From NCBI GenBank assembly GCA_942492635.1, contig CALOFP010000003.1, positions 1,116,001 through 1,180,000 of the forward strand: a DNA stretch of 64,000 nt, given 5' to 3'. The position numbers were made by a program, and so were the translations under genes. Below, one piece after another: positions 45,361 through 54,373 of the stretch. How positions within the stretch are numbered: position 1 is the stretch's first letter; the number at the start of each line of letters is the position of its first letter. Origin of the DNA: CALOFP01 sp942492635. Its GTDB lineage: Bacteria > UBP6 > UBA1177 > CALOFP01. The notes beneath the pieces are model-generated. The model had not been told where the DNA came from. It saw nothing but the letters and a program-made list of their open reading frames with translations, and did not search any database.

Positions 45361-48300
45361 AAATTAAAATCTGGCTGATAGTCCTTCTGTTGGCAATCAC
45401 CCCTCTATCCTCATTGAACGCCGAGGACAACACGGCACAGTTTCAAATAAAGCTTTCCAGCATGCTGGAGCGAATCAACAAATCGGTTGAAATTCTCAGA
45501 GCACAGATCCTGAACAACCAGAACGCCCCATTCCTCCCTGACCTATATCTTCAGCTCGGGAATCTCCTCACAAAGAAAGCAAATGTTCTCTATTACATAC
45601 AGATGGAACGACAGGGAAGCGAAGTGCCGGCTGAAGGAGGAAAACAGAAATTCAAGGCGGTAACCGACGCCAGCATAGAGGCTATCCGGGTTTACCAGAC
45701 CATAGCGAACGATTTCAAATCGTACGATAAGATACCGAAAGTTCTATATCTTCTCTCGGTTTCATACCATTCGATAGGTGAAACAGCCAAATTCATGGCA
45801 ATGTCCGAAAAGCTAACCCGAACCTACCCCGAATCGACGGAAAGTTTGAGAGTGAGACTTCTTCTCGGAAAGCACTATTTCGACGAAGAGGAGTATGAGG
45901 ATGCGGAAGAGGCTCTCGAACCTGTGACGGAATCCAACCTCGTCTATGAGAGAAACCGTGCGAAATACTATCTTGGAGTGCTCTACCTCAGACTCGAGCG
46001 ATATAAATCGGCCTTGATGACCTTTGAGGAGATCATCCTCGACGAGGAGCTTGACGATGAAGATTCTCCGAGAAGCGTTTCACTGAAGACCAGCAAGATC
46101 AGTTCCAGCCTGAAAAGGGAGGCTCTGATAGACTCAATAAAGGCGTTCACGCATGTCTTTCCCGACCACAAAAATCCGGTTCAATACTACGCCCAGCTTG
46201 CACCAACGGAGATTCTCTTTCAGGAGGTGATTGAGAAGCTGGCATTCAGACAGATAAATCTCAAAAAGTATCAGTCGGCGATAAATCTGCTCCGCGCACT
46301 CAGCGAACGGACCCGTGATCCTGAAAAAGTTGTAAACATCTACCAGGAAGTTCTCACCATGGTTCCGCTTCACAAGCGGCTGGACATAAAGGTAGACGAA
46401 ATCAGTTACGTTCTCGAAAAGTTCAACATCTGGTTTTCTTACTTCAAGCTGACTCCCGAAATGAAAAAGACCGCCTACCGTTTTCTTGAAATACAGCTGA
46501 GAGAATTCGGTACGAAAAGTCATGACATGGCAAAAAAGATGAAGGGTTCCGAAAAGGAGATCTACCTGAAAAGAGCTGCGGAATTTTACAGGATCTATCT
46601 GGGATTTTTTCCAAATTCCGAAAACAAGGTCAAGGTTGCCACGAATCTTGCCGACACATATTTCCTTCTCAAAAAATTTCCCGAAAGCGGCAGCTACTAT
46701 CTCAGAATTGCAGAAGATGAGTTCGGCAAACCGAAAGAGAAGGATCAACTTTTAGACAACGCACTTCTCATCCTCCAGAAAGATGGCGAATACTCCTATT
46801 ATGAGCAGTTCTGGCGCAGAGGACTGCTCATAAGCGCCATTAAAAAGGCTTTTGAGTTGAACGAAATGAAAAAGAAGGATCAGAAGCTCAACTTCATACT
46901 TGCAAAAACCTACTACGAGCAGGCGCTCTACGACACGGCTCTCACCTCACTCTACGATTACATGCGGAACTACCCTGCAGGCGAATACGTTGAGGATGCC
47001 GGAGAACTAATCCTGAGTTACTTCAATGAAAAAGGGGACTATGAAAAGTTGAATGAGTGGGCAAACAAACTGCTCAGCCTCAATCTCAAAGATCCGAAAT
47101 TCACTGCTAAAATCGACAAAATCAAGATGCAGGCAAAAGTAAAGAGCCTGGATAAAACAATAAGGAACACTGAAGGTTACGACGAACTTCAGCAGGGAAA
47201 AAGCTACTATAAGTTTGCACAACAGTCAACGGATATAGAAGTCAAGTCGGTTGCCATGCAGCAGGCACTTCAAAAAAGCAGGGACGAAAAGGATGTCAGG
47301 ACATTCTTTAAAGTTGCAAATTCGATGGCTTCAGGCGAAAAAGATGGCAAGAAACTGCTGGCTATCTACCTTTCGATAGCCAATGAAAGCATCTACCTGG
47401 CCCGCTACTACACCGCTATCGACGCTCTGATGAAAATCGTAAACGGTTCCTTCGAACCGAATTCAAAACTCGACGCCTTCATGGAATCGATAAATATCGG
47501 TATCGCCCTCAAGGATTTCTCACTGCTGAAAGGCTACGTTTTCCATCCGCTGTGGAACAGGCTGGCGGAAAAGGTGAAGAACAGGGTTGTCCGGACAATA
47601 GCCGATGCGATAGAGTCTCCACTCAAAATGGACGATCAATTCGCAAGGATACTACTGAAGGACGACAGATCACTCGCCGCGCTTTTCAAGGCCAGATACA
47701 AATTCTCACCGTCGATTCAAAGTGAAATAGAGAGCAGAGTATCCTCACTGTGCAAGGGAGAAAACGGCAATCCAACATGTCTTTGGAGCTATCTGAATCA
47801 GTTGGATTCGACCAAAGTTCAATTTATTGCAAAACTCGAAAAGGCATCGGTTTCACCCGATGAGATCTCAACTTACGGAAACGAGTTCTTCAACATCCAG
47901 CAGTCCTACCAGCGAATATCCAACAGTGAAGACATCCAACTTGAGATGCTGATTGCCATAAGAAACATAGAACTTTACGGAGCATTTGCCATGTACCTTC
48001 AGAAAGTGGCCAACAGCAACCCGGAAATAAGCGGTCCTCTTACGGCAAAGGTGGACGAGAGTTTAAGAACACGTGGACAGTACGTCGATTTCTGCAGCAA
48101 AATTCAGGATCAATCACCCGAAGTTGTAAAAACCAGAAAGTACTGTTCTCTCAAATCGGGAGTTCCCTCAATCGACGATGTTTTGAAGTGGCCTAAGCAG
48201 CTCAGACATGTCACACCTGAAAAGAACGATTCCGAGAACTCCGATATTCTTGCGATCCAGAAAAGCATACTCGGCAACGGCAAGAATGCTGAAAACTATC

Positions 48301-48533
48301 TGAAGATGGGAGAAATATATCTTGAGAAGAAAAAGTTCCACCACGCTGCGGCAACAGCCATGTACGGAATGTCCTTTTTCAACGAACAGAAAGATAAGTT
48401 TTACGCAATCATCGGCTGCGGGGCTCTGAAACTGGGGCTAGTAAGCGAAGCAAAATACTATTTAAACCAGGCTTCCGATTACGAGGATTTAACTTCAGAG
48501 TGCCTGGAAGAGTTAAAGGATTTTGAGGAGTAG
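45348..48533 (+). CDS. Giant periplasmic TPR protein (GltD/NfsD-like)
   Basis: 1061 residues; the signal peptide ends near SLNA-ED. Most of the protein is helical with many TPR-like pairs: 'PKVLYLLSVSYHSIGETAKF', 'RVRLLLGKHYFDEEEYEDAEEAL', 'AKYYLGVLYLRLERYKSALMTFEEII', 'EYLKMGEIYLEKKKFHHAAATA'-type units at both ends, and a long central region of less regular helices. A glutamate/aspartate-rich segment lies at about 225-245. In M. xanthus GltD (AgmU, over 1000 residues) is a periplasmic TPR protein of the gliding machine, and NfsD is its paralogue. The match in size, type and position next to the GltE-like gene supports the assignment, but repeats make sequence similarity alone weak. The start overlaps the upstream gene; the stop is 6 bp before the next start. 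Confidence 0.82.
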   Translation: MSKIKIKIWLIVLLLAITPLSSLNAEDNTAQFQIKLSSMLERINKSVEILRAQILNNQNAPFLPDLYLQLGNLLTKKANVLYYIQMERQGSEVPAEGGKQKFKAVTDASIEAIRVYQTIANDFKSYDKIPKVLYLLSVSYHSIGETAKFMAMSEKLTRTYPESTESLRVRLLLGKHYFDEEEYEDAEEALEPVTESNLVYERNRAKYYLGVLYLRLERYKSALMTFEEIILDEELDDEDSPRSVSLKTSKISSSLKREALIDSIKAFTHVFPDHKNPVQYYAQLAPTEILFQEVIEKLAFRQINLKKYQSAINLLRALSERTRDPEKVVNIYQEVLTMVPLHKRLDIKVDEISYVLEKFNIWFSYFKLTPEMKKTAYRFLEIQLREFGTKSHDMAKKMKGSEKEIYLKRAAEFYRIYLGFFPNSENKVKVATNLADTYFLLKKFPESGSYYLRIAEDEFGKPKEKDQLLDNALLILQKDGEYSYYEQFWRRGLLISAIKKAFELNEMKKKDQKLNFILAKTYYEQALYDTALTSLYDYMRNYPAGEYVEDAGELILSYFNEKGDYEKLNEWANKLLSLNLKDPKFTAKIDKIKMQAKVKSLDKTIRNTEGYDELQQGKSYYKFAQQSTDIEVKSVAMQQALQKSRDEKDVRTFFKVANSMASGEKDGKKLLAIYLSIANESIYLARYYTAIDALMKIVNGSFEPNSKLDAFMESINIGIALKDFSLLKGYVFHPLWNRLAEKVKNRVVRTIADAIESPLKMDDQFARILLKDDRSLAALFKARYKFSPSIQSEIESRVSSLCKGENGNPTCLWSYLNQLDSTKVQFIAKLEKASVSPDEISTYGNEFFNIQQSYQRISNSEDIQLEMLIAIRNIELYGAFAMYLQKVANSNPEISGPLTAKVDESLRTRGQYVDFCSKIQDQSPEVVKTRKYCSLKSGVPSIDDVLKWPKQLRHVTPEKNDSENSDILAIQKSILGNGKNAENYLKMGEIYLEKKKFHHAAATAMYGMSFFNEQKDKFYAIIGCGALKLGLVSEAKYYLNQASDYEDLTSECLEELKDFEE

Positions 48534-48539
48534 ATCTTT

Positions 48540-49229
48540 ATGCCAAAAATAAAAAACATCGGTTTTCTTTCTACAACCCTCCTACTCTGGGCAGTGATTT
48601 TCATTCCATCCTCACTTTTCGCAGGTGCAACTCAAAGCAGCGATTTCATGAAAGAAAACAAAAACCTCCAGCAGTACATCCACAAGGAACCGCACTCCAA
48701 TATCTATCTGGGTGCCGGACTTGTTCCCGTCGGGCTCATGAAAAACCGGTTTTTTTTCGGAGCCAGCATCTTTCAGGCCCACTACATAAACAAGTGGGTA
48801 GACGTAGAGATGCTTAACATCACATTCGGAGCCAGCAGGGCGGAAGAGAGCGAGTACTCCGCGTATCACTTCATATTCCGCGCCAGTCCGAAATACCGGC
48901 TGTTCGACTTCCTGAGCATCGGACCACTCGTCGCGCTTGAGTATGTCAGTTTCCCGGATGTAAGCAAAAAAGAGTATAAAATCCCCTACTTCACTCCACT
49001 CGAACCTTTCTCTTCCCTCGGATACATCTGGGGTGTAATGATCAGTGAACAGTTTCTTTACAAAAAGTACATAATAAAAATAAACCAGTTCTTCTACCAG
49101 CAGAACTACTCCGTAAAAGAGTCCCTTCACGGTTGGAGCTACTGGTTTGAGGACGAGGAACTGCAGAACGACCCCGAACCGATCGAAGCCGGATTCATCA
49201 TCGGACTGGAGTTGTCGTTTCTTTTCTAA
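48540..49229 (+). CDS. Second outer-membrane beta-barrel protein of the cluster
   Basis: 229 residues with a signal peptide ending near SLFA-GA. Alternating aromatic strands ('SNIYLGAGLVPVGLMKNRFFFGASIF', 'YSAYHFIFRASPKYRLF', 'EAGFIIGLELSFLF') and a C-terminal Phe indicate an outer-membrane barrel of about eight strands. GAGGAG precedes the ATG. It closes the cluster: the next gene is on the other strand. With the barrel at 43388 it would give the machine two outer-membrane components, as GltA and GltB do in M. xanthus. Confidence 0.8.
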   Translation: MPKIKNIGFLSTTLLLWAVIFIPSSLFAGATQSSDFMKENKNLQQYIHKEPHSNIYLGAGLVPVGLMKNRFFFGASIFQAHYINKWVDVEMLNITFGASRAEESEYSAYHFIFRASPKYRLFDFLSIGPLVALEYVSFPDVSKKEYKIPYFTPLEPFSSLGYIWGVMISEQFLYKKYIIKINQFFYQQNYSVKESLHGWSYWFEDEELQNDPEPIEAGFIIGLELSFLF

Positions 49230-49319
49230 AATTTATCCTAAATTCCGACACTTGCTTCCTGAAATAAAGAATCAGAAAAATATCGACAGCTTGCAGGCTG
49301 TAGTTGACGGATCCTCTTT

Positions 49320-50411
49320 CTATGATTTTCTTTTTTTACCGATAGCATCCATGGTTTTTATGGCGTAGAAAACTTTTTGCGGGGTAACTTTTAAGGCTTC
49401 ATTGTGAATTGTTTCCCCTTCGGCACAGGATGCTTCGGCAACTTTCATCAGCTCTTCATCCGATACATTTTTCAGACCTATTTCCGCCAATGTTGTCGGC
49501 AGTCCTACAGATTCACAAAAGCTGAAAACCCGGTGAATTTCTTCACTGCTCTTATCCGTCAACATGAGTGACGCCAATGTTCCGATTGCAACTTTTTCTC
49601 CGTGAAAGTATCCGTGGGTCGGTTCCAGTACCGTGAGTCCGTTGTGGATTGCGTGGGCTGCGGCGAGACCTCCGCTCTCGAATCCCAGACCGCTCAGGAG
49701 CGTGTTCGCCTCGATAACATGATCAAGAGCGGGAACGACGCAATTTGAATCGCAGGCCGTTTTGGCATCCAGCCCGAACTCCATCAGGGTCTTGAAACAT
49801 AGTTCAGCAAGTGCGAATGCCGTCATCGAACCCGGATCGCCGGCCATATTCCCCGCGTAACTTTTTTTACAGGATTCCGCTTCGAACCAGGTTGCGAGGG
49901 CGTCACCCATTCCCGCCACAAGAAATCTCGACGGCGCATTGGCCACGACGACAGAATCAATTAAAACGAGATCCGGGTTCTTTTTAAGAAGAAGATACCT
50001 CTTGAATTCTCCGTCAGGCGTGTAGATGACTGAAAGAGCGCTGCAGGGAGCATCGGTGGATGCCAATGTGGGAACGATAGCGACAGGAACCTTCATTGTG
50101 TGGGCGACCGCTTTCGCCGTATCCAGCGCTTTTCCGCCGCCGATTCCGATAACTACGTCCACATCGGCATCCTTCGACTGAGATACGATTCTCTCTATCT
50201 CCTCATCCGAACATTCCCCTTCGAACTTATCCAATATCACATTCAATTCCGTTTCCATCTCCTTTTTGAAACCCGGAAGCAGATTCTCAAAAACAAAGGG
50301 ATCGCAGATAACGAATCCTTTTTTCCCAAAACGCGAAACCTCTTTTCCAAGTCTTTTCAATGCACCGGCACCCTGAACATAACGTCCCGGAAATAGTGTT
50401 GTCGTGATCAT
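49320..50411 (-). CDS. gldA: Glycerol dehydrogenase
   Basis: 363 residues of the iron/zinc-containing alcohol dehydrogenase superfamily, glycerol dehydrogenase branch (NAD-dependent oxidation of glycerol to dihydroxyacetone). The NAD-binding GGGKALDTAK motif is at residues 91-100, 'VPTLASTDAPCSALSVIY' at about 113-130, and the metal ligands are Asp170 (GMGDALATW), His253 (AAAHAIHNGL) and His270 (THGYFHGEKVAIG). Length is normal for the family. GGAGGT lies 7 bases before the ATG. It stands alone, convergent with the barrel gene. Cytoplasmic. Confidence 0.95.
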   Translation of the reverse strand: MITTTLFPGRYVQGAGALKRLGKEVSRFGKKGFVICDPFVFENLLPGFKKEMETELNVILDKFEGECSDEEIERIVSQSKDADVDVVIGIGGGKALDTAKAVAHTMKVPVAIVPTLASTDAPCSALSVIYTPDGEFKRYLLLKKNPDLVLIDSVVVANAPSRFLVAGMGDALATWFEAESCKKSYAGNMAGDPGSMTAFALAELCFKTLMEFGLDAKTACDSNCVVPALDHVIEANTLLSGLGFESGGLAAAHAIHNGLTVLEPTHGYFHGEKVAIGTLASLMLTDKSSEEIHRVFSFCESVGLPTTLAEIGLKNVSDEELMKVAEASCAEGETIHNEALKVTPQKVFYAIKTMDAIGKKRKS

Positions 50412-50687
50412 TCAGACCTCCTTTGACTGTCGATTTTTTTATGATTTAGATCAGGGACCGACATGTGAAACAGCTTTAGATCCCATTCTCTTTCAAACAC
50501 TAAAGATACTTCGCCGTAAGCTACATTTCAAATCGATGGGTTCGTCCCGGATAGATCCAGTTTTTTATTGAAAGATGATGGGCACGCCATGCTTTATCGA
50601 AGTTAATTTTACTTTTGTTTTCATGGAAGGCTGTGGACTTTGAGAAAGATGTAACGTGCTTCTGATTTGTGATGACTTTTCGAAAAT
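50412..50687. other. Intergenic region, nothing recognised
   Basis: 276 bases between rtcB and gldA, both on the minus strand. It should hold the gldA promoter, but no clear hexamer pair was found by eye. No repeat family, ORF or terminator with a T-tract is visible. Confidence 0.5.
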
Positions 50688-51848
50688 TCAACCTTTTACT
50701 ACAGCAAGGGGCTCCAGCTTTGTCTCTATTTCGACAAGGTCCGCCTGGTTTTTCATTACTGTTTCGATGTCTTTGTAGGCTCCGGCTGCTTCGTCGAGAT
50801 CTTTCTGTTTCCTGATGGAGTGCAGGATGTGGCGCTTTTCAAGTTTTGCTACTTCTTCTTTCATGTCGAGACTCCGAATGGCCGCTTTTCTTCCCATTTT
50901 TCTTCCGGCGCCGTGACTGCATGATTCGAAACTCTCTTCGTTGCCGAGCCCTTTTACGATGTAGCTGGATGCACCCTGGGATCCGGGTACTATTCCGAGT
51001 TCCTCTTTCCTCGCGCTTGTCGCTCCCTTTCTGTGTACGATCACATCTTCGCCATAGTGATTTTCCATCGAGGCGTAGTTGTGGGCGATGTGAATCATCC
51101 GGTCGAAGCTGACACCGCCGCTCATTGCGACGTTGAATGCCTCCTTAACACGTTCCATCATGAGCGACCTGTTCGCCCAGGCGAACTCCCTGCAGTAGTT
51201 CATCTCACCGAAATAGATTTGACCGGTTTCCGAATCAAGTGAAAGCGGAGAAAGCTGCCACGAGCTCGGTACACCCACATCTTTCTTCTGAAGCATCTGC
51301 TTTGCCAGCCTGTTGTAGTGTTCGGCTACTTTCAGGCCGATATTCCGACTACCGGAGTGGATCATTATCCAGATAAAACCGTCGGATCCTTTCTGAATTT
51401 CGATGAAGTGGTTCCCTCCGCCAAGTGTGCCGATCTGGGAAAGCGCATTTTCGTACTCCCTCTCGACGATGGGAAGATAGAGATCGCTGCTCGGCATGAG
51501 CGAAGAGTCCTGTTTTCTTTTGTGATGCAAAAATCCCAGAGGAATCAACTGTCGGATCAGGGAAACGATCATCCTCAGTTTTTCACCGTCGATCTCACGT
51601 ACGGAAGTTCGAACAGCGTATACACCGCAACCGATATCCACTCCGACAGCGTTGGGAACAATCATTCCCTTTGTCGCCAGAACTCCACCGATCGGCATTC
51701 CGTAACCCTGATGGGCATCGGGCATAATCGCGACGTGGTGAAAGGCAAAAGGCAGATTGGCGAGATGAATCGTCTGCTCCATCGCACCGGACTCCATCTC
51801 ATCAAGCCACATCTTTATCGGAATCGCTTCCGTTTCAATAATCTTCAT
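50688..51848 (-). CDS. rtcB: RNA-splicing ligase RtcB
   Basis: 386 residues, the compact bacterial RtcB form. RtcB joins RNA 2',3'-cyclic phosphate or 3'-phosphate ends to 5'-OH ends using GTP and Mn(II). Diagnostic residues are visible: Cys74 in DIGCG and His147 in GGGNHFIE as metal ligands, His164 (MIHSGSR), His256 (HIAHNYA), and the guanylated His312 in SCSHGAGR. The RNA cyclase rtcA and the regulator rtcR that often accompany rtcB are not adjacent. GAGGAGG precedes the start codon. Just upstream lies a hairpin-rich non-coding stretch. Confidence 0.95.
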   Translation of the reverse strand: MKIIETEAIPIKMWLDEMESGAMEQTIHLANLPFAFHHVAIMPDAHQGYGMPIGGVLATKGMIVPNAVGVDIGCGVYAVRTSVREIDGEKLRMIVSLIRQLIPLGFLHHKRKQDSSLMPSSDLYLPIVEREYENALSQIGTLGGGNHFIEIQKGSDGFIWIMIHSGSRNIGLKVAEHYNRLAKQMLQKKDVGVPSSWQLSPLSLDSETGQIYFGEMNYCREFAWANRSLMMERVKEAFNVAMSGGVSFDRMIHIAHNYASMENHYGEDVIVHRKGATSARKEELGIVPGSQGASSYIVKGLGNEESFESCSHGAGRKMGRKAAIRSLDMKEEVAKLEKRHILHSIRKQKDLDEAAGAYKDIETVMKNQADLVEIETKLEPLAVVKG

Positions 51849-51880
51849 GGGACCTCCTCGGCGTTTTACGCCTCGTCGTA

Positions 51881-52014
51881 GAACGGCGCGCTTCGCGGCC
51901 TTGTGAACGCCCGGTCAAGCCGGGCTTATGAACGGCTTGCAGGCAAGCCTTGTGAACGCTTCGCTTGTGAACGGCTCGCTTCGCGAGCCTTCAGGACGCC
52001 ACGTTCCACGTGGC
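51881..52014. repeat. Hairpin array with GAACG spacers (second locus)
   Basis: Successive units begin GAACG or GGACG, often preceded by TTGT, and contain different but self-complementary stems: GCCCGG/CCGGGC (51909-51925), GGCTTGC/GCAAGCC (51934-51949), GGCTCGC/GCGAGCC (51973-51989) and GCCACGT/ACGTGGC (51998-52014). Stem sequence changes from unit to unit while pairing is kept. The same design occurs at 17216-17320. Confidence 0.75.
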
Positions 52015-52029
52015 AGAGGGAGAAGGGAG

Positions 52030-52235
52030 TCGGCATTTTCTCAAGTGCAGCCGAGCGTTCACGAGCCGAAGGCGTTCTCAAGCATAGCGCAGCGGAGCGT
52101 TCGCAAGCCGAAGGCGTTCACAAGCTTAGCGCAGCGAAGCATTCACAAGCCGAAGGCGTTCTCAAGCATAGCGCAGCGAAGCGTTCGCAAGCCGAAGGCG
52201 TTCTCAAGCATAGCGCAGCGGAGCGTTCTCTCTCC
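52030..52235. repeat. 42-bp tandem repeat, about five copies
   Basis: The unit runs GCGTTCTCAAGCATAGCGCA then GCGGAGCGTTCGCAAGCCGAAG. Unit starts at 52072, 52114, 52156 and 52198 are exactly 42 bases apart; a diverged copy precedes them and the last is incomplete. Internal stems are possible between AAGC and GCTT-like parts. In one frame it reads as a 14-residue repeat, but nothing supports translation. Confidence 0.8.
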
Positions 52236-52270
52236 ATTATCGCAAAAATGGATTCATATAGCGATATTTG

Positions 52271-52276
52271 TATAAT
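52271..52276 (+). promoter_or_regulatory. Candidate -10 element of ybaK
   Basis: A perfect TATAAT lies 50 bases before the ybaK start, in an AT-rich stretch just after the repeats. No good -35 hexamer is found at 16-18 bases, so the assignment is tentative. Confidence 0.35.
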
Positions 52277-52325
52277 AAAGATGTGCGATTCGCACTCGTG
52301 AATATAATTTCTGGAAGGATTTGTA

Positions 52326-52811
52326 ATGTCTAAAAAAATAAAGATTAAAACCCCGGCAACGCGTTTTCTCGATTCGAAGAAGATCCCCTACGCCGTCCAC
52401 ATCTACGACTATATGGAAAAGGGCGGAACCCGGGTTGCCTCGGAATCCATCGGTGTGGATGAGCATGCAATGATTAAAACTCTGGTAATGGAGGTTGATA
52501 GAAAGCCTCTCATCATTCTCATGCACGGCGATATGCAGGTTTCTACAAAATCCCTGGCACGTCAGCTCGATGTCAAGGAAGTGATTCCCTGCAGGCCCGA
52601 TATTGCGCAGAAACATACGGGATACATGGTTGGAGGAACGAGTCCTTTCGGGACAAGGAAAGAACTAAAGGTATACATTGAAAAAACCATCACGGAGCTT
52701 GAGACTGTATACATCAACGGTGGGAAACGGGGCGTTATCCTTGAAATCAAGCGGGAAGATCTTCTGAAGTCACTTCCCATGACTACTGTTGAGGCGGCAA
52801 TCCCACACTAG
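52326..52811 (+). CDS. ybaK: Aminoacyl-tRNA deacylase of the YbaK/EbsC family
   Basis: 161 residues spanning the YbaK/ProX-type editing domain. Typical features are 'TPATRFLDSKKIPYAVHIYDY' at the N-terminus, 'HAMIKTLVMEVDRKPLIILMHGDMQVSTKSLAR' across about residues 47-80 with the conserved Lys, and 'HTGYMVGGTSPFGTRKELKVYI' at about 98-118. YbaK clears Cys from mischarged Cys-tRNA(Pro) in trans; close relatives act on other pairs, so the exact substrate is not certain. GAAGGA precedes the ATG. It lies 73 bp upstream of gltX on the same strand, a plausible translation-related pair. Cytoplasmic. Confidence 0.9.
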   Translation: MSKKIKIKTPATRFLDSKKIPYAVHIYDYMEKGGTRVASESIGVDEHAMIKTLVMEVDRKPLIILMHGDMQVSTKSLARQLDVKEVIPCRPDIAQKHTGYMVGGTSPFGTRKELKVYIEKTITELETVYINGGKRGVILEIKREDLLKSLPMTTVEAAIPH

Positions 52812-52884
52812 TTTTTTGTTTCCTTTCAAAAACGTTTCTGGTATAAAGAGCCTGAAATTTTTTTTCCATTTTTAGGAGGATCTT

Positions 52885-54351
52885 ATGACACAGGTAAGAA
52901 CGAGGTTCGCACCGAGCCCAACAGGATATATGCATGTGGGAAACCTTCGTACAGCGCTTTACGCCTATCTTCTGGCTAAAAAGGACGGAGGTACTTTCAT
53001 TCTCAGAATCGAAGATACGGATCAGGAACGCTACGTTGAAGGTGCCGTAGACATCATCTACAACACTCTGAAAGAGACCGGACTCATTCACGATGAAGGT
53101 CCTGATGTAGGCGGCGATTACGGTCCCTACATCCAGACCGAGCGTATGGGGCTTTACAAGGAGTACGCCATTCAGCTCATCGAAAAGGGTGAAGCCTACT
53201 ACTGCTTCTGTGACAAGGAGAGACTGGACGGGATGAGAAGAGCCTGCGAGCTCCAGAAAACCGCTTTCCGTTACGACGGAAGCTGCAGAAATCTCTCAAA
53301 GGAAGAGGTGGCGAAGAAGCTTGCCGAAGGCGTTCCCTACGTTATCAGGCAGAAAATTCCGACAGAGGGAACGACAACCTTCGACGATGCCGTTTACGGA
53401 TCCATCACAGTTGACAACTCGACTCTAGACGACCAGATCCTCATAAAATCCGACGGTCTTCCCACATACAACTTCGCAAACGTTGTGGATGATCACCTGA
53501 TGGGAATCACTCACATCGTAAGAGGAAGCGAGTACCTCTCATCCACACCTAAGTACAACCTTCTCTACAAGGCTTTCGGCTGGGATATTCCGGTTTACGT
53601 TCACGTTTCACCGGTTATGCGGGACGCTCAGCGCAAGCTCTCAAAACGTGACGGAGACGCCAGCTACCAGGATTTCATCGACAAGGGATTCCTCAGCGAA
53701 GCTGTAATGAACTACATCGCGCTTCTCGGATGGAACCCGGGCGATGAAAGGGAAAAGTTCACAATGGACGAACTTATCCAGGCTTTCAATATCCGCGGAA
53801 TCAGCAAGTCACCGGCCATCTTCGATGCTGTCAAGCTTCAGTGGCTCAACGGCGAGTACATCAGGGAACTTACTTTCGAGGCATTCTTCGAGAAGGCCGA
53901 ACCTTTCATAAAGAAGGGACTCATACGTGACGATCTCGACCCGAAAAAGATCGCGGCACTTCTTCACACAAGAACAGAGAAGTTCTCCGACATTCCCGAG
54001 CAGCTCGATTTCTTCAACGAGCTTCCCGAGTATTCACCGGAACTCTACATCCATAAGAAGATGAAGACGAACTTCGAGAACTCCCTCGAGAGTCTCAAAG
54101 TTATTCTTCCCGCCATCGAAGAGCTCGAGCAGTGGGATAACGATTCACTCTATGCGAGACTTCTCAAACTTGCGGAGGAGACGGAGATCAATAAGAAGAA
54201 GATTCTCTGGTCGATGCGTGTTGCAGTTTCCGGAAAACAGTTCACTCCGGGAGGCGGAACCGAGATCGCCGCAATCGTAGGAAAGGAAGATACCCTCAAC
54301 CGAGTCAGGAAGGGAATCGAACTTTTGGAGAAAACAGTGGCGGAACAGTAA
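52885..54351 (+). CDS. gltX: Glutamyl-tRNA synthetase
   Basis: 488 residues, a class I aminoacyl-tRNA synthetase. The HIGH-type motif is HVGN at residues 17-20 in PSPTGYMHVGN, and the KMSKS-type motif is KLSKR at 251-255. A zinc-site pattern C-x-C ... Y-x-x-x-C ('YYCFCDKE' and 'YDGSCRNLS') is present near residues 110-135, and the C-terminal helical anticodon-binding domain is complete. It charges tRNA(Glu) with glutamate. TAGGAGGA lies before the ATG and a strong terminator follows the stop by 22 bases. Confidence 0.97.
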   Translation: MTQVRTRFAPSPTGYMHVGNLRTALYAYLLAKKDGGTFILRIEDTDQERYVEGAVDIIYNTLKETGLIHDEGPDVGGDYGPYIQTERMGLYKEYAIQLIEKGEAYYCFCDKERLDGMRRACELQKTAFRYDGSCRNLSKEEVAKKLAEGVPYVIRQKIPTEGTTTFDDAVYGSITVDNSTLDDQILIKSDGLPTYNFANVVDDHLMGITHIVRGSEYLSSTPKYNLLYKAFGWDIPVYVHVSPVMRDAQRKLSKRDGDASYQDFIDKGFLSEAVMNYIALLGWNPGDEREKFTMDELIQAFNIRGISKSPAIFDAVKLQWLNGEYIRELTFEAFFEKAEPFIKKGLIRDDLDPKKIAALLHTRTEKFSDIPEQLDFFNELPEYSPELYIHKKMKTNFENSLESLKVILPAIEELEQWDNDSLYARLLKLAEETEINKKKILWSMRVAVSGKQFTPGGGTEIAAIVGKEDTLNRVRKGIELLEKTVAEQ

Positions 54352-54373
54352 ACAGAACCCCATTCAATTCTTT

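Larger units (their letters stand above)
51849..52325. other. Divergent intergenic region filled with repeats
   Basis: 477 bases between rtcB (leftward) and ybaK (rightward). It holds an array of variable hairpins, a 42-bp tandem repeat and, close to ybaK, an AT-rich segment with a TATAAT. Frames stay open across the 42-bp repeat because its length is a multiple of three, but there is no plausible start or protein family. Confidence 0.75.

Noticed and set aside
49266..49300. A terminator between the last barrel gene and gldA (ACAGC...GCTGT stem)
   Set aside because: The stem is only five base pairs with no T-tract on either strand.
51903..52301. A 132-codon frame that reads the 42-bp repeat as 14-residue units
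   Set aside because: It is open only because the period is a multiple of three; it starts inside hairpin repeats without a ribosome site, and other frames are open too.
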